This document shows positions 6,270 to 15,857 of a DNA stretch of 36,903 nt, piece after piece; position 1 is the first letter of the stretch, and each line of letters begins with the position of its first letter. The DNA comes from Sulfurimonas sp. endosymbiont of Alviniconcha boucheti. Its GTDB lineage: Bacteria > Campylobacterota > Campylobacteria > Campylobacterales > Sulfurimonadaceae. The stretch is taken from NCBI GenBank assembly GCA_021766785.1, contig JAICBP010000083.1:69221-106123 (forward strand). Reading direction: 5' to 3'. The position numbers and the translations under genes are program-made. The notes below the pieces were generated by a model, which worked only from the letters and a program-made list of their open reading frames with translations, was not told the DNA's origin and ran no database searches.

Positions 6270-9200
6270 GGTTTATACATAGATAATTTGCATAAGGGAA
6301 GGTGCCTATTTTTATCATTTTTTTCATCAAACCATTCAATAATATTCTCAATTGTAATATCCACTACAGAATAGCCTTGTTCTTCATAAGTAAGAATATC
6401 CTTTTGCATCTTCTTTGATAGCTGAGCGATTACTATGTCATTTTGAACTATATGATACGGTTTATCCTTTGTTTGTTCACGGATATATGCCTGTGAGCCT
6501 GCAATTAAATCAATTCCTTGTGCATCATGCTGAGACAAAAAACTCATATATAAATCTGATAACCCCATAACTAAAGTCTTTTTATTAGGTTCAGTATATA
6601 TTTGATTATTAATGATACTTCTAACCGATGGAGTTGAGTTAGATCTAAAGTATTTTTTATCAGTTACAATAATTAATTTTTTCTTTGCCCGTGTCATTCC
6701 AACATAAAAAAGTCTGAAAAAATCATCATCCAATATCATTTTGTGATCTACTACTACTAAAATAACGGTCTCAAACTCTTTACCTTTTGCTTTATGTATG
6801 GTCGATACTAAAACTTTATTGTAAGTAGAGATAAGTTGTTCTGAAGATATTTCATCTAAGTAAATATGCCAAAGAGATGGTGTATAAACCTCATGGTCAT
6901 CTATAAAGCCTTTCACTATCTTATAGAGTATAGATAAGTTCTTAGATCCACTATATCGTTGTTTTACTTTTTCGTAGGATTCCCATAAAAGATTTTCATT
7001 AAGTTCTTTATCTTTTAATAGTCTATCTAAAAATTTAATCTCAACTAAACTACTAAGTTTAAATCCATCATTATCCAATAGATAATTTACAGCAATATTC
7101 TCATCATGAAGTAAAGCGTATATATCTGCCACTTCATCATTTTTAAACGCCAGTACAGCAAGACTTTTTTTGGCTTCAAGGTGCTCTTTCACTTGTTCAA
7201 CTGCTGGCTGTTGCAAATATTGTGAGTTACAATTCACTATTATAACTTCACCTTGATATTTAGAATGAGATACTAGTGGATGCTGTTTGTATCTGATAGG
7301 AATATTATGAATAAATTTATTTGAATATTCTACAATACTTTGGGTACTTCTAAAGTTCGTTAAAAGTTCATACTGAGCATATGATTTTTCCTCTTCATCA
7401 TTAAGTCCAAACTCTGTTTCAAACTCTTGGATGAATTTAATATCTGCATCATTAACATTAGATAAGATACACTGATCATCATCGCCAACGGCAATTAATC
7501 GTTTTTTATTCTCATGAGCATTAGATAGTGCTTTTATAAGCTCAAATCCATCTGAATTAATATCTTGATACTCATCTAATACTATAACTGTTTTAAAAGG
7601 TATATCTATCTTGTTCTCGTTAATTTGCTGTGCAGCTAAAGATACAACACTATGAAGTATATTTTCATCACTACTTGCTTCTCTCCCTATCAATTGAAGA
7701 GAAAATCCATGGAATGTAAATATATCTATATCATAAGCTAGTTGACCTATCAACTCAAACAGTCTAGATTTAAACTCCATCATAGCGGTACGAGAGTATG
7801 TAAGCATTAAAAACTGATCGGCTTTAATATCCTCTTGCAAGATAAGGGAAGCTATCTTGTGAACTAGAACTTTTGTTTTACCACTTCCTGGTCCAGCTAA
7901 GATCATTATTGCTTGGGATTCTTTATCATCTATAACTCTCTTCTGTTCATCGGAAAGACTATTAAAAATTTTATTGTAACGATACTCTGTCATAGGTCTT
8001 TTAAATTTTTCTTTTAACTCACCATACTTATTGACAAACATTCTATATGAAAGTGTAAAATAATCTTTCATGAAAGTTTGTGCTTGTTTAGAGTTTTTAA
8101 TAAGCCGCTCTGAATATTCACCAACTATATGTATAGATTCCATTTTTCGCTGGTAGTATGGTTCAAGTCTGGATTTATACTCAAGTTTTGTATATTTTTT
8201 ATTTGGAGCGAGCATTTTATCCATCTTCTTAATATTCATTGGTGCATAATAAATAAACCTGCCATTACCTAGTTCTAATATCCTAAGTTCATGTAAGTGA
8301 AGTAGTACTTTATCAATAATTTTTAAACTTTGATCCTTTTTTAGATTTAATACTTTTTGAAGTTCGAGCATAGAAAATTCAACTCTCTCTTTTGTGGTAG
8401 TTTTCTTCTCTGAAAGATTTGCTGATAAGTATTCAAGAGTCTTGAATCCAATGGAATGCTTATAATCAATGATACTTTTTACTTTATTGGCATCTACAAA
8501 CTCAAAATACCAAAGATCTTTTTGTCTATCAAGTCGGTTAAATTTAAACTGATGTTTATTCCCTATCCAGCTTTTTAGTAATACCTTTATTATAGAGCTA
8601 ATATTTTCATTTTTAAAATTTAGAGTTGAATCATCTAGCAGTATTTGATTTAATTCGCTCATCCGAATTGTTTGACTATGCTCTTTAATTAAATACTCGT
8701 ACAGTATCTTTTCAATTTTGGTATAACTTTGATATATTTTTATACTATCTTGGCTTAGTTTTAAACTCAAATCTTTTGCATCTGAAATAATTTTCATCTC
8801 TTTGAGTTCTAATACTGATTGTGTAACTACTTCATGGGAGTACCCAAGTATTTCAGTTAGTTCATCTAGTTGAACAGCTTCAGATTTTCCACTACCTAGC
8901 AGAGTCTGTAGGACACGAGACAATCTTATTTTTGACTCTTTGCTATACTTTTTAGTTGTACACTCTTCTTGTAAAATTGATAGAGAATCCTTCGCTACAG
9001 CATCAGCATAATACTGTACTCTATTTCTAGAACGTTCTACATAATTTTCTCTCTCAAGTTCTAGTAATGCTGTTTTTACTTTCATATCATAATCACTAGA
9101 CTTATCCTCTGTATCCCAACCAGCTTGCATGGCTATCTCTCTCGTTGTTAATCTAACTGGATTACGTTCATCCTTTTTAAGAACTCTAAAAATAGCATTG

Positions 9201-11083
9201 ATTTCATCTGGATTTATTTTTGAACGGGTTAAAGTAGTAAAATGCTTATCTAAATCACTTTGCGAAAATAGCAATGGGCATGAAGCTCTGATATTTTGAT
9301 CTCTTGCACCACGACCTGCTTCTTGAGAGTAATTTTCTAATGATTCTGATATTTCATAGTGAATTACATTTTTAATATTTGGCTTATCAACTCCCATTCC
9401 AAAAGCTGTTGTAGCGACAACTATATCTATATCATCATTTATATACTCTCTTAAAATTTGCATTTTAATATCTGTATCTAATTTAGAATGAAATGATTTA
9501 ACATTTTTACCAGTATCTAAAGCTAATTGTTCAGCAATATCATCACATTTTTTTGTTGATGATGGAATATATATAAGTGTTGACCCTGCTTTGGTATTTA
9601 TAAGCTCTAACAAGCTTGTGTATTTAGTTTTGTCACTATTTAACTCGTAACCTTCATAATCAAGATTTTTCCTTTCAGGCACTGCAATATAACGATTCAT
9701 TTTAAGATTTAAAGCAGACTCTATATACTCTGTAATATCATCCATTACTTTAGGTTTAGCAGTAGCTGTAAAGCAAGATACTGGAATATTCTCTTGGAAA
9801 GGTTTTTCTTTTAATAAGTCATTAATAAATGCACCAATGTAAAAATAGTCATGTCTAAAATCATTCCCCCATGTTGATAGACAGTGCGCTTCATCAATTA
9901 CAAATCTTTCAATTACACGATTTTTAAGTAAATTAAATAAAGAACTTGATCTAAGACTTTCTGGAGCTATATATAATATATCAGCATCACCATTAACTAC
10001 TTTCTCCATACTATCAGCTCTTTCGCTTGGAGACATATAACCACTCAATGCTACAGCTTTATAATTTGCAACGGTTTCATGAAAACTATCCATGTGATCT
10101 TTGATAAGTGCTTGAAGTGGAGAGATAACTACAGTAAGTGTTTTAAGCGATTTTGCTTTAATAATTGATGGAAGCCAAAATGTAAAAGTCTTTCCTCCAC
10201 CTGTAGGTAATATAGCAAGAAATGATTCATTCTTAAGTGCTGCAGTAACTATCTCTTTTTGAGAAATAGTTGTACCTGTTTCAAGAGTAGCGTCATGCCT
10301 TGGAAAATCCCTAAATGTACCAAATCCAAAAATATCTTTAGCTATTGAACTTAACTCATCTACAGACTTATCATAATCAAAACATAATCTTTCTTGTAAT
10401 GATGTTATCTCCTTATAATCATAAAGAACTTTAGGTGGTTGTGCATTTACCTCAAGTTCTGGCATTCTAATAGCCAATATAAAAGCAAGTTCAATTCTGT
10501 GAAAGGATAAGGCTTCTTTTAAAACATCTGGATTACGAATAATAGTTTTAAAGGCATTAAGAATTGAGCCTAGGAGAATAGTATCACTTAACTCTTCAAA
10601 TATATTTTCATGAATAATGAATTTAAAAAAGCCTTTAAATAGTTCTTCTTTTTTGAGTAAGGTATAAAAAATATTTCTTTGTAATATTGGTAGTGTTTTA
10701 AACTTATCAATTGATCGTAATAATAGTTCTTTTGAAAGTTTGGCGTCTTGAACTGGGTTATTTAAAAAGTTGTCTTCACTTTTATAGTTCTTAGGGAGGT
10801 TATGAAAGGTTTTTTCATTGAATAGGAGTAATGAGATAGGAAGAGTATCTATAAAGGTTTTATTTTGAAGTAGTGTACCTATTGAACTTGTCTCTAATAT
10901 TTTTTTATCAAAGGCAATAAAATTATGACCAGCAATATACTCTGTAGGAGCATATTTAATATACTCAAAGGCTTCTTTAATCGAACTAGTTTTTAATTCA
11001 TCTTCTTTATAAACTAGGCCTAATTCTTGTATATTTCCACTAAAAGAAGCTTCTATATCCATGTAAATAGGTTCTGAAATCAT
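6245..11083 (-). CDS. DEDD exonuclease - RecQ-like helicase - UvrD-like helicase fusion
   Basis: The 1612-residue protein joins three DNA-processing parts. Residues 1-125 resemble a DEDD 3'-5' exonuclease: D9/E11, GHNFIAFD (53-59), NPVQDAKL (Asp113). Residues ~270-610 are an SF2 RecQ-like helicase: LPTGGGKT (~294), DEAH (~397), FTATA, ATTAFGMGVDKPN and QEAGRGARD (~591). A long helical/winged-helix region follows. Residues ~1040-1480 are an SF1 UvrD/PcrA-like helicase: AGPGSGKT (~1064), LDEYQD (~1171), GDDDQCI, TNFRST, STIHKAKGKEFE (~1430), FYVGMTRAK (~1463). The zinc-binding Cys set of classical RecQ is not evident. It stands alone, with its own promoter. Repair or defence are both possible. 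The last codons and stop lie in the inverted repeat of the IS remnant. Confidence 0.9.
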   Translation of the reverse strand: MISEPIYMDIEASFSGNIQELGLVYKEDELKTSSIKEAFEYIKYAPTEYIAGHNFIAFDKKILETSSIGTLLQNKTFIDTLPISLLLFNEKTFHNLPKNYKSEDNFLNNPVQDAKLSKELLLRSIDKFKTLPILQRNIFYTLLKKEELFKGFFKFIIHENIFEELSDTILLGSILNAFKTIIRNPDVLKEALSFHRIELAFILAIRMPELEVNAQPPKVLYDYKEITSLQERLCFDYDKSVDELSSIAKDIFGFGTFRDFPRHDATLETGTTISQKEIVTAALKNESFLAILPTGGGKTFTFWLPSIIKAKSLKTLTVVISPLQALIKDHMDSFHETVANYKAVALSGYMSPSERADSMEKVVNGDADILYIAPESLRSSSLFNLLKNRVIERFVIDEAHCLSTWGNDFRHDYFYIGAFINDLLKEKPFQENIPVSCFTATAKPKVMDDITEYIESALNLKMNRYIAVPERKNLDYEGYELNSDKTKYTSLLELINTKAGSTLIYIPSSTKKCDDIAEQLALDTGKNVKSFHSKLDTDIKMQILREYINDDIDIVVATTAFGMGVDKPNIKNVIHYEISESLENYSQEAGRGARDQNIRASCPLLFSQSDLDKHFTTLTRSKINPDEINAIFRVLKKDERNPVRLTTREIAMQAGWDTEDKSSDYDMKVKTALLELERENYVERSRNRVQYYADAVAKDSLSILQEECTTKKYSKESKIRLSRVLQTLLGSGKSEAVQLDELTEILGYSHEVVTQSVLELKEMKIISDAKDLSLKLSQDSIKIYQSYTKIEKILYEYLIKEHSQTIRMSELNQILLDDSTLNFKNENISSIIKVLLKSWIGNKHQFKFNRLDRQKDLWYFEFVDANKVKSIIDYKHSIGFKTLEYLSANLSEKKTTTKERVEFSMLELQKVLNLKKDQSLKIIDKVLLHLHELRILELGNGRFIYYAPMNIKKMDKMLAPNKKYTKLEYKSRLEPYYQRKMESIHIVGEYSERLIKNSKQAQTFMKDYFTLSYRMFVNKYGELKEKFKRPMTEYRYNKIFNSLSDEQKRVIDDKESQAIMILAGPGSGKTKVLVHKIASLILQEDIKADQFLMLTYSRTAMMEFKSRLFELIGQLAYDIDIFTFHGFSLQLIGREASSDENILHSVVSLAAQQINENKIDIPFKTVIVLDEYQDINSDGFELIKALSNAHENKKRLIAVGDDDQCILSNVNDADIKFIQEFETEFGLNDEEEKSYAQYELLTNFRSTQSIVEYSNKFIHNIPIRYKQHPLVSHSKYQGEVIIVNCNSQYLQQPAVEQVKEHLEAKKSLAVLAFKNDEVADIYALLHDENIAVNYLLDNDGFKLSSLVEIKFLDRLLKDKELNENLLWESYEKVKQRYSGSKNLSILYKIVKGFIDDHEVYTPSLWHIYLDEISSEQLISTYNKVLVSTIHKAKGKEFETVILVVVDHKMILDDDFFRLFYVGMTRAKKKLIIVTDKKYFRSNSTPSVRSIINNQIYTEPNKKTLVMGLSDLYMSFLSQHDAQGIDLIAGSQAYIREQTKDKPYHIVQNDIVIAQLSKKMQKDILTYEEQGYSVVDITIENIIEWFDEKNDKNRHLPLCKLSMYKPKYNAPKI

Positions 11084-11178
11084 TTTATTCTTACCTTCAT
11101 TTTTATCAAAATAATTACTTATTTTGTATATAAGTTACTGATCTACTATATATACTTCTTTTCCTCTGATTTTCATTA

Positions 11179-11206
11179 ATTATACTATCCCAAGCAAATC
11201 AAACAA
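11179..11206 (-). promoter_or_regulatory. Promoter of the helicase fusion gene
   Basis: On the minus strand TTGTTT, a 16-bp spacer and TATAAT lie about 95 bp upstream of the ATG at 11083. This is the best sigma70-like match in the 418-bp gap. Confidence 0.5.
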
Positions 11207-11462
11207 CATTTTAAAATTTCTTATTTCAAATGTGATAAAATAAGAGTATTGTATTAAGTGGTTTGTTTTCCTAGGACATTATAGTTAATTTTAACGATAA
11301 AAAATAAAATAAATAGAGAAATAAAACTAAAAAGTATAAAAATTTTAAATAAATATATCAATATAATATATATTATCAAATAGTAAAGTCCATTTATTTT
11401 GCAATTATGTTTCTTTTGTGTTTATAACTGCGGGACTGAACACTATTCAAAGAAACTTTTAC
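11207..11462. other. AT-rich intergenic stretch with nothing recognised
   Basis: Between the helicase promoter and the rpsI terminator there is about 255 bp of very AT-rich DNA. I see no conserved ORF, RNA gene or repeat here. Confidence 0.5.
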
Positions 11463-11480
11463 CAAGAGAAGAGACTCTTG
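11463..11480 (-). terminator. Hairpin downstream of rpsI
   Basis: CAAGAG-AAGAGA-CTCTTG forms a 6-bp stem 22 bp past the rpsI stop codon. On the minus strand it is followed by GTAAAAGTTTC, a weak U-tract. It probably ends the rplM-rpsI transcript. Confidence 0.45.
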
Positions 11481-11501
11481 ATAAAGATAAAAAGGAGATA
11501 T

Positions 11502-11894
11502 TTAACGCTTAGAGAACTGACGAGAACGACGAGCTTTTCGTTTACCTGGTTTCTTACGTTCAACAACACGAGCATCACGAGTCATCATACCCTCTGGCTT
11601 GAGAACTGCTTTTACTTCTGGGTTAAATGCTACAAGTGCACGAGAAATTCCGTGACGAAGTGCATCAGCTTGACCACCAAAACCACCACCTAATGTAGTA
11701 GCAACAATATCAACAGACTCTGAAAGTTTAGATACTGCTAATGGTTGTTTAACACGAAGTTTTTTCGCTTCAAGTCCACCTAACCATGCATCTAAAGAGA
11801 GACCATTAATTGTAATTTTACCTGTTCCTGGAGTTAACCATACTTTTGCGATTGACGCTTTACGACGTCCTGTTGCATAAATTGTATTTGCCAT
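11502..11894 (-). CDS. rpsI: 30S ribosomal protein S9
   Basis: S9 binds 16S rRNA in the head of the small ribosomal subunit; its basic C-terminal tail reaches the P-site tRNA. The 130-residue protein is full length and has the family pattern: N-terminal [13 protein letters not shown], the central [19 protein letters not shown] and the C-terminal [17 protein letters not shown], which ends in the conserved lysine-arginine. It is 10 bp downstream of rplM, the usual pair in most bacteria, so both are made from one transcript. Confidence 0.98.
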   Translation of the reverse strand: MANTIYATGRRKASIAKVWLTPGTGKITINGLSLDAWLGGLEAKKLRVKQPLAVSKLSESVDIVATTLGGGFGGQADALRHGISRALVAFNPEVKAVLKPEGMMTRDARVVERKKPGKRKARRSRQFSKR

Positions 11895-11904
11895 ATGTAA
11901 ATCC

Positions 11905-12327
11905 TTACTTAGCTATTTGTGCAGTGTGAGGGTGTTCTGCACCTGCATATATTTTTAATTTTTTAAGCATTTTAGCACCAAGCTTAGTCTTAGGGAGCAT
12001 ACCACGAGCAGATAACTTATAAAGTTTCTCTGGATTCTTCTCTAAAAGCTCTGTTAGCTTAACACTCTTTGTAGAACCAAAATAACCTGAGTGAGAAAAG
12101 TACTCTTTATTTGCAACTTTTCCAAGTCCATTAAACTTAGCTTTAGAAGCATTAATAACTACTACATAGTCACCACAGTCGATATTTGGAGTCCAACAAG
12201 TTTTGTTTTTCCCACGAAGAAGAGTAGCAATTTCAGTCATCATACGACCAAAAGTTTTCCCTTCAGCATCAATCAAAATCCATTTTTGATCAATTTGTTC
12301 AGTAGATGCAATTTTAGTAAATTTCAT
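11905..12327 (-). CDS. rplM: 50S ribosomal protein L13
   Basis: L13 is an early-assembly protein of the large ribosomal subunit. The 140-residue protein is full length with typical segments: [47 protein letters not shown] and the region [25 protein letters not shown] before AEHPHTAQ. It is first in the rplM-rpsI operon; a promoter candidate is 60 bp upstream. Confidence 0.98.
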   Translation of the reverse strand: MKFTKIASTEQIDQKWILIDAEGKTFGRMMTEIATLLRGKNKTCWTPNIDCGDYVVVINASKAKFNGLGKVANKEYFSHSGYFGSTKSVKLTELLEKNPEKLYKLSARGMLPKTKLGAKMLKKLKIYAGAEHPHTAQIAK

Positions 12328-12387
12328 TTTGAACCTTTTTAATGATTTTATTTAAAAGTCAACGCGAACGTCTGTTTTAGTGGCAAA

Positions 12388-12417
12388 AGTATAGCTATAT
12401 AAACTTAAATAAAACAA
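12388..12417 (-). promoter_or_regulatory. Promoter of rplM-rpsI
   Basis: On the minus strand TTGTTT, an 18-bp spacer and TATACT end about 60 bp before the rplM ATG, leaving a short leader. Confidence 0.5.
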
Positions 12418-12510
12418 AAATTAAGAATAATTTAATTAAATATTACTGAATTTCAGATATTTTTAAAAAATAAAAAAGGTGTGTAAATAGTTATTAAATC
12501 TACTATTAGC

Positions 12511-12516
12511 TATAAT
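12511..12516 (+). promoter_or_regulatory. -10 element of the molybdate operon
   Basis: TATAAT lies 33 bp upstream of the modA ATG, and AAGGA (12536-12540) is 9 nt before the start. No clear -35 was found, as is common in Campylobacterota, where the -10 dominates. No recognised ModE-type operator was seen. Confidence 0.45.
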
Positions 12517-12549
12517 CTCAAAATTAAATAGATTTAAGGATCTTAATAT

Positions 12550-13293
12550 ATGAGTAAATTAGCTTTCCTCTTTTTTTTTCTGCTTTTTACTCAACTGCAA
12601 GCATCCTCACTCAACATCGCTGTAGCAGCAAATCTCAGCTACACTATAAAAGCTTTGGAGGCTGCATTTTCTAAACGCCACCATGGAGTTCATCTCAAAA
12701 TAACTCTAGGTGGTAGCGGAAAAATGGCAGCACAGATCATGCATGGAGCACCCTATGGGCTCTTTTTAAGTGCAGATATGAAGTATCCACAAAAGCTTTA
12801 CGAGCGTGGCTATGCTCTTAACGAGCCAAAACTCTACACCAAAGGGGCTTTAGCATTTTTTACTACAAAAGAGTTTACAGAACCTATATCACCAAAACTA
12901 CTCAGATCATCTCAAATAGATAAAATCGCTATTGCAAACCCCAAAACAGCACCCTATGGATTAGCAACTATAGAAGCACTCAAAAAGAGTGGCGTTTATG
13001 CCTTTGTAAAAGAGAAGTTTATCTATGGTGAGTCTATCTCCCAGACACTTCTTTTTGCCTCCTCATCAGACATCGGTATTGTAGCTCTCTCAGCTCTTTA
13101 TACTCCACAGATGAAGAGTTACAAAGAGGGGAAAAACTGGGCTCTTGTAGATGCAAAACTCTACACACCAATAGCACAAGGGATGGTACTCCTAAAGTTA
13201 GCAAAGAAAAACCCAGACTATAAACTTTTTTATGATTTTATCCTCTCTACAGAGGCACAACATATCTTCGCTAAATATGGATACCTCAAGTGA
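12550..13293 (+). CDS. modA: Molybdate ABC transporter, periplasmic binding protein
   Basis: ModA captures molybdate (or tungstate) in the periplasm and hands it to ModB. The 247-residue protein begins with a signal peptide (KLAFLFFFLLFTQLQA, cleavage expected near residue 19) followed by LNIAVAANLSYTIKALEAAF, the N-terminal substrate-binding segment of the ModA family. GGSGKMAAQIMHGAPYGLFLSAD (about 56-78) and DIGIVALSAL (about 176-185) complete the ligand site. It is the first gene of modA-mop-modB-modC; its TGA overlaps the GTG start of the next gene. Molybdate is needed for nitrate reductase and formate dehydrogenase. Confidence 0.93.
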   Translation: MSKLAFLFFFLLFTQLQASSLNIAVAANLSYTIKALEAAFSKRHHGVHLKITLGGSGKMAAQIMHGAPYGLFLSADMKYPQKLYERGYALNEPKLYTKGALAFFTTKEFTEPISPKLLRSSQIDKIAIANPKTAPYGLATIEALKKSGVYAFVKEKFIYGESISQTLLFASSSDIGIVALSALYTPQMKSYKEGKNWALVDAKLYTPIAQGMVLLKLAKKNPDYKLFYDFILSTEAQHIFAKYGYLK

Positions 13294-13685
13294 GTCTTAT
13301 AGATGCGAAAATCTCTGCTATAGAGAGTGAAGGAATTATTCATATAGTCACATTTCAAACTCAAGAGTATGTACTTAAAATGGTAAGCCTAGAACTACCT
13401 AAGGATTTAAAGATAGCTACAGAAGTCAAACTTCAAGTAAAAGCCACATCTGTATCCTTAGCAAAAGACCTTAAAGGAGAACTTAGTTACTCCAACCAAA
13501 TAAAGTGCCAGATAGAGAGCATAGAACAGGGTAAACTTCTCTCTTCAATAATGCTCACAACTGAAAAATTTCGTTTAGAATCCATCATCACGACAACGAG
13601 CCTAGAGAGACTCTCTTTAGAGAGAGGAGAGAGTGTCATAGCGCTCATCAACTCCTCTGACCTCTCCATAGCAGAGATACTCTAA
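13290..13685 (+). CDS. Molybdopterin-binding (Mop/TOBE) domain protein
   Basis: A 131-residue cytosolic protein made of two Mop/TOBE-like halves. The first contains EVKLQVKATSVSLAKD (about 45-60), the second the degenerate TSLERLSLERGESVIALINSSDLSIAE (about 101-127). Mop domains bind molybdate oxyanions, so this is probably a molybdate store or sensor. It begins at GTG, with GTGA overlapping the modA stop, and its TAA overlaps the ATG of modB, so translation is coupled. The same gene order is known in Campylobacter. There is no helix-turn-helix, so it is not a complete ModE repressor. Confidence 0.85.
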   Translation: MSLIDAKISAIESEGIIHIVTFQTQEYVLKMVSLELPKDLKIATEVKLQVKATSVSLAKDLKGELSYSNQIKCQIESIEQGKLLSSIMLTTEKFRLESIITTTSLERLSLERGESVIALINSSDLSIAEIL

Positions 13686-14353
13686 TGTTTGAACCTTTTT
13701 TACTCAGTTTCAAACTTGCTAGCATTACTGTAGCTATTCTCTTTTTTATTGCTCTACCACTGGCTTGGTACCTCTCTCAAACTCACTCTAAAGTTAAGCC
13801 ATTTATAGAAGCACTCACCGCTCTTCCAATAGTTCTACCTCCCTCAGTTCTTGGATTTTATATACTTGTAGCACTTTCACAAAACTCCCCTATTGGGGCT
13901 CTATTTAAAGATACTTTTGACATGAGCTTGGTTTTTAATTTTACCTCTTTAGTAATTGCAAGTTGTTTCTACTCTCTTCCCTTTATGGTGCAGCCTCTTC
14001 AGAGTGGATTTGAGTCTCTTAATAAGCAGATGTTAGAGGCAAGTTACCTCGCTGGAAAAAGCAAATTTCAAACTATCTTTTTTGTAGCCCTACCAAACAT
14101 AAAGTCATCACTCCTTACCGCTTTGATCATTACCTTTGCTCATACTGTTGGGGAGTTTGGTGTTGTTCTCATGGTGGGAGGGAGTATCCCTGGTGAGACT
14201 AAAGTTGCATCTGTTGCTATCTATGAGATGGTAGAGACTATGAACTACTCTTTAGCACATATATATAGTGCTATAATGATTGGAATAAATCTTGTAGTAC
14301 TTCTAAGTGTCTATATATTTAGTGCAAAACATAACAAAAAATTTGGACTCTAA
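13685..14353 (+). CDS. modB: Molybdate ABC transporter permease
   Basis: ModB forms the inner-membrane channel for molybdate. The 222-residue protein has about five membrane helices and the family motif that contacts the ATPase near residues 119-160 (EASYLAGKSKFQTIFFVALPNIKSSL, the EAA loop), followed by FAHTVGEFGVVLMVGGSIPGETKVASVAIY, a strong ModB signature. It overlaps the mop gene by one base (TAATG) and ends one base before modC. Confidence 0.95.
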   Translation: MFEPFLLSFKLASITVAILFFIALPLAWYLSQTHSKVKPFIEALTALPIVLPPSVLGFYILVALSQNSPIGALFKDTFDMSLVFNFTSLVIASCFYSLPFMVQPLQSGFESLNKQMLEASYLAGKSKFQTIFFVALPNIKSSLLTALIITFAHTVGEFGVVLMVGGSIPGETKVASVAIYEMVETMNYSLAHIYSAIMIGINLVVLLSVYIFSAKHNKKFGL

Positions 14354-14354
14354 G

Positions 14355-15203
14355 ATGATAGATATAAAAATAAATAAAGAACTTTTAGGTGCTTCAGGGT
14401 CGCTTATCCTAGATGTAGAACTTCAGATACAAAAGGGAGAGTTTTTAGCTCTAAGTGGCGATAGTGGTAGTGGAAAAACAACACTACTTCGCATACTTGC
14501 TGGACTTGAAAAAGCTAATGGGAACATAAAAGTACATCAGCAAGAGTGGTTAAACGCCAAACAAACTCTCCCACCACAAAAGCGCTCTATTGGTTTCGTA
14601 TTTCAAGAGTATGCTCTCTTTGATAATATGACAGTTATACAAAATCTACTCTTTATTGCAAAAGATAAAAATCTTGCACTACATTTACTAGAGATTACAG
14701 AACTCACAACACTACAAAATCGTTATCCAAAGACTCTTAGTGGTGGACAAAAACAGCGACTTAGCCTCTGTAGAGCTCTTATGCAAAAACCAAAACTTCT
14801 TCTTCTTGATGAACCCCTCTCTGCACTTGACTCACATATAAGATCAAAACTTCAAACACAGATTCTAAAACTTCATAAAGAGTTTGATACAACGACTATA
14901 ATGGTCTCTCACGACCCAAGCGAAATCTATAAACTTGCCTCTCGTGTTGTCATGCTTAAAGATGGAAAAGTTACAAAAGATGGCAAGCCAAGGGAGCTAC
15001 TTCTAAAACAAAACGGCTCACAGAAATTCTCTTTTTCAGGAGAACTACTAGAACTCAAAAAAGTAGATATAGTCTATGTAGCATTCATTGCCATAGGGCA
15101 ACAAATAGTAGAGGTAGTACTTTCAAAAGAAGAGGCAAGTAGCCATAAAGTAGGTGAGCGTGTCACTATTAGTACAAAAGCCTTTAGCCCTATACTCTCG
15201 TAA
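14355..15203 (+). CDS. modC: Molybdate ABC transporter ATP-binding protein
   Basis: ModC powers molybdate import. The 282-residue protein has Walker A GDSGSGKTT (about 36-44), the Q-loop FVFQEYALFD, signature LSGGQKQR, Walker B LLLLDEP, and SHD as the switch His. A short C-terminal TOBE-like region (about 215-282) follows, shorter than in E. coli ModC. I start at ATG 14355, one base after the modB stop; a longer frame from 14307 would overlap modB by 47 bp with no gain in conserved sequence. Confidence 0.93.
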   Translation: MIDIKINKELLGASGSLILDVELQIQKGEFLALSGDSGSGKTTLLRILAGLEKANGNIKVHQQEWLNAKQTLPPQKRSIGFVFQEYALFDNMTVIQNLLFIAKDKNLALHLLEITELTTLQNRYPKTLSGGQKQRLSLCRALMQKPKLLLLDEPLSALDSHIRSKLQTQILKLHKEFDTTTIMVSHDPSEIYKLASRVVMLKDGKVTKDGKPRELLLKQNGSQKFSFSGELLELKKVDIVYVAFIAIGQQIVEVVLSKEEASSHKVGERVTISTKAFSPILS

Positions 15204-15233
15204 AAGGCGATGGGTAAACTATAAGGAGTATAT

Positions 15234-15770
15234 ATGTTATGTGGGATTGATGAAGCGGGTCGTGGACCTATTGCTGGAGACTTAGTAGTTGCTGGATGTA
15301 TTTTCAAAGAGGCTGCAAAAATAGAGGGGCTAAATGACTCCAAAAAGATCAATGAGAAAAAACGAGAGAAGCTCTATGAAGAGATAATCCTACAAACCCA
15401 TTATAATATAGTAACAATCTCCTCCAAAGAGATAGATGCCTTGGGCATATCAAAGTGTATGACAAAAGCATTAGAGAAGATCAAACAAACACTCAAAGCA
15501 GAGAGATACCTCTTCGATGGCAATACCTCCTTTGGAGTTGAGGGCTTAGAAACGATGGTTAAGGCTGATACAAAAGTAGCAGAGGTTAGTGCAGCGTCGA
15601 TACTTGCTAAAGTCACACATGACAGAAACATTATAAAAGATGCTAAAATCTACCCTGAGTATGGTTTTGAAAACAATAAAGGCTATGGTACAAAAGCTCA
15701 TATAGAGATGATTAAAAAGTATGGCTACTCTCCCATCCATAGAAAAAGTTTTAAACTAAAAGATGTTTAA
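15234..15770 (+). CDS. rnhB: Ribonuclease HII
   Basis: RNase HII cuts RNA in RNA-DNA hybrids and at single misincorporated ribonucleotides. The 178-residue protein is at the short end for the family but complete. It has the N-terminal active-site motif GIDEAGRGPIAGDLVVAG (Asp6, Glu7), LFDGN near 94-98 with another catalytic Asp, AASILAKVTHDR with the last metal-binding Asp, and GYGTKAHIEMIKKYGYSPIHRKSF at the C-terminus. GGAG lies 6 nt before the ATG. It follows modC by 30 bp and may be transcribed with it. Confidence 0.95.
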   Translation: MLCGIDEAGRGPIAGDLVVAGCIFKEAAKIEGLNDSKKINEKKREKLYEEIILQTHYNIVTISSKEIDALGISKCMTKALEKIKQTLKAERYLFDGNTSFGVEGLETMVKADTKVAEVSAASILAKVTHDRNIIKDAKIYPEYGFENNKGYGTKAHIEMIKKYGYSPIHRKSFKLKDV

Positions 15771-15857
15771 ACTAAATACCATATTGTGTACCAAAAAGAG
15801 TATTTATAGTATGATATTTCCGACACAAAATAAAAATTCAGAAAACTCTTAAGAAAA

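Noticed and set aside
11418-11693. 91-codon plus-strand ORF over the rpsI 3' end
   Set aside because: Most of it is the reverse of rpsI; no ribosome site and no family resemblance.
14307-14354. Longer start for modC overlapping modB
   Set aside because: The 16 extra residues are modB sequence in another frame; ATG 14355 follows the modB stop directly, as usual in the operon.
15074-15352. Minus-strand ORF across the modC-rnhB junction
   Set aside because: It is a shadow of two well-supported genes on the plus strand.
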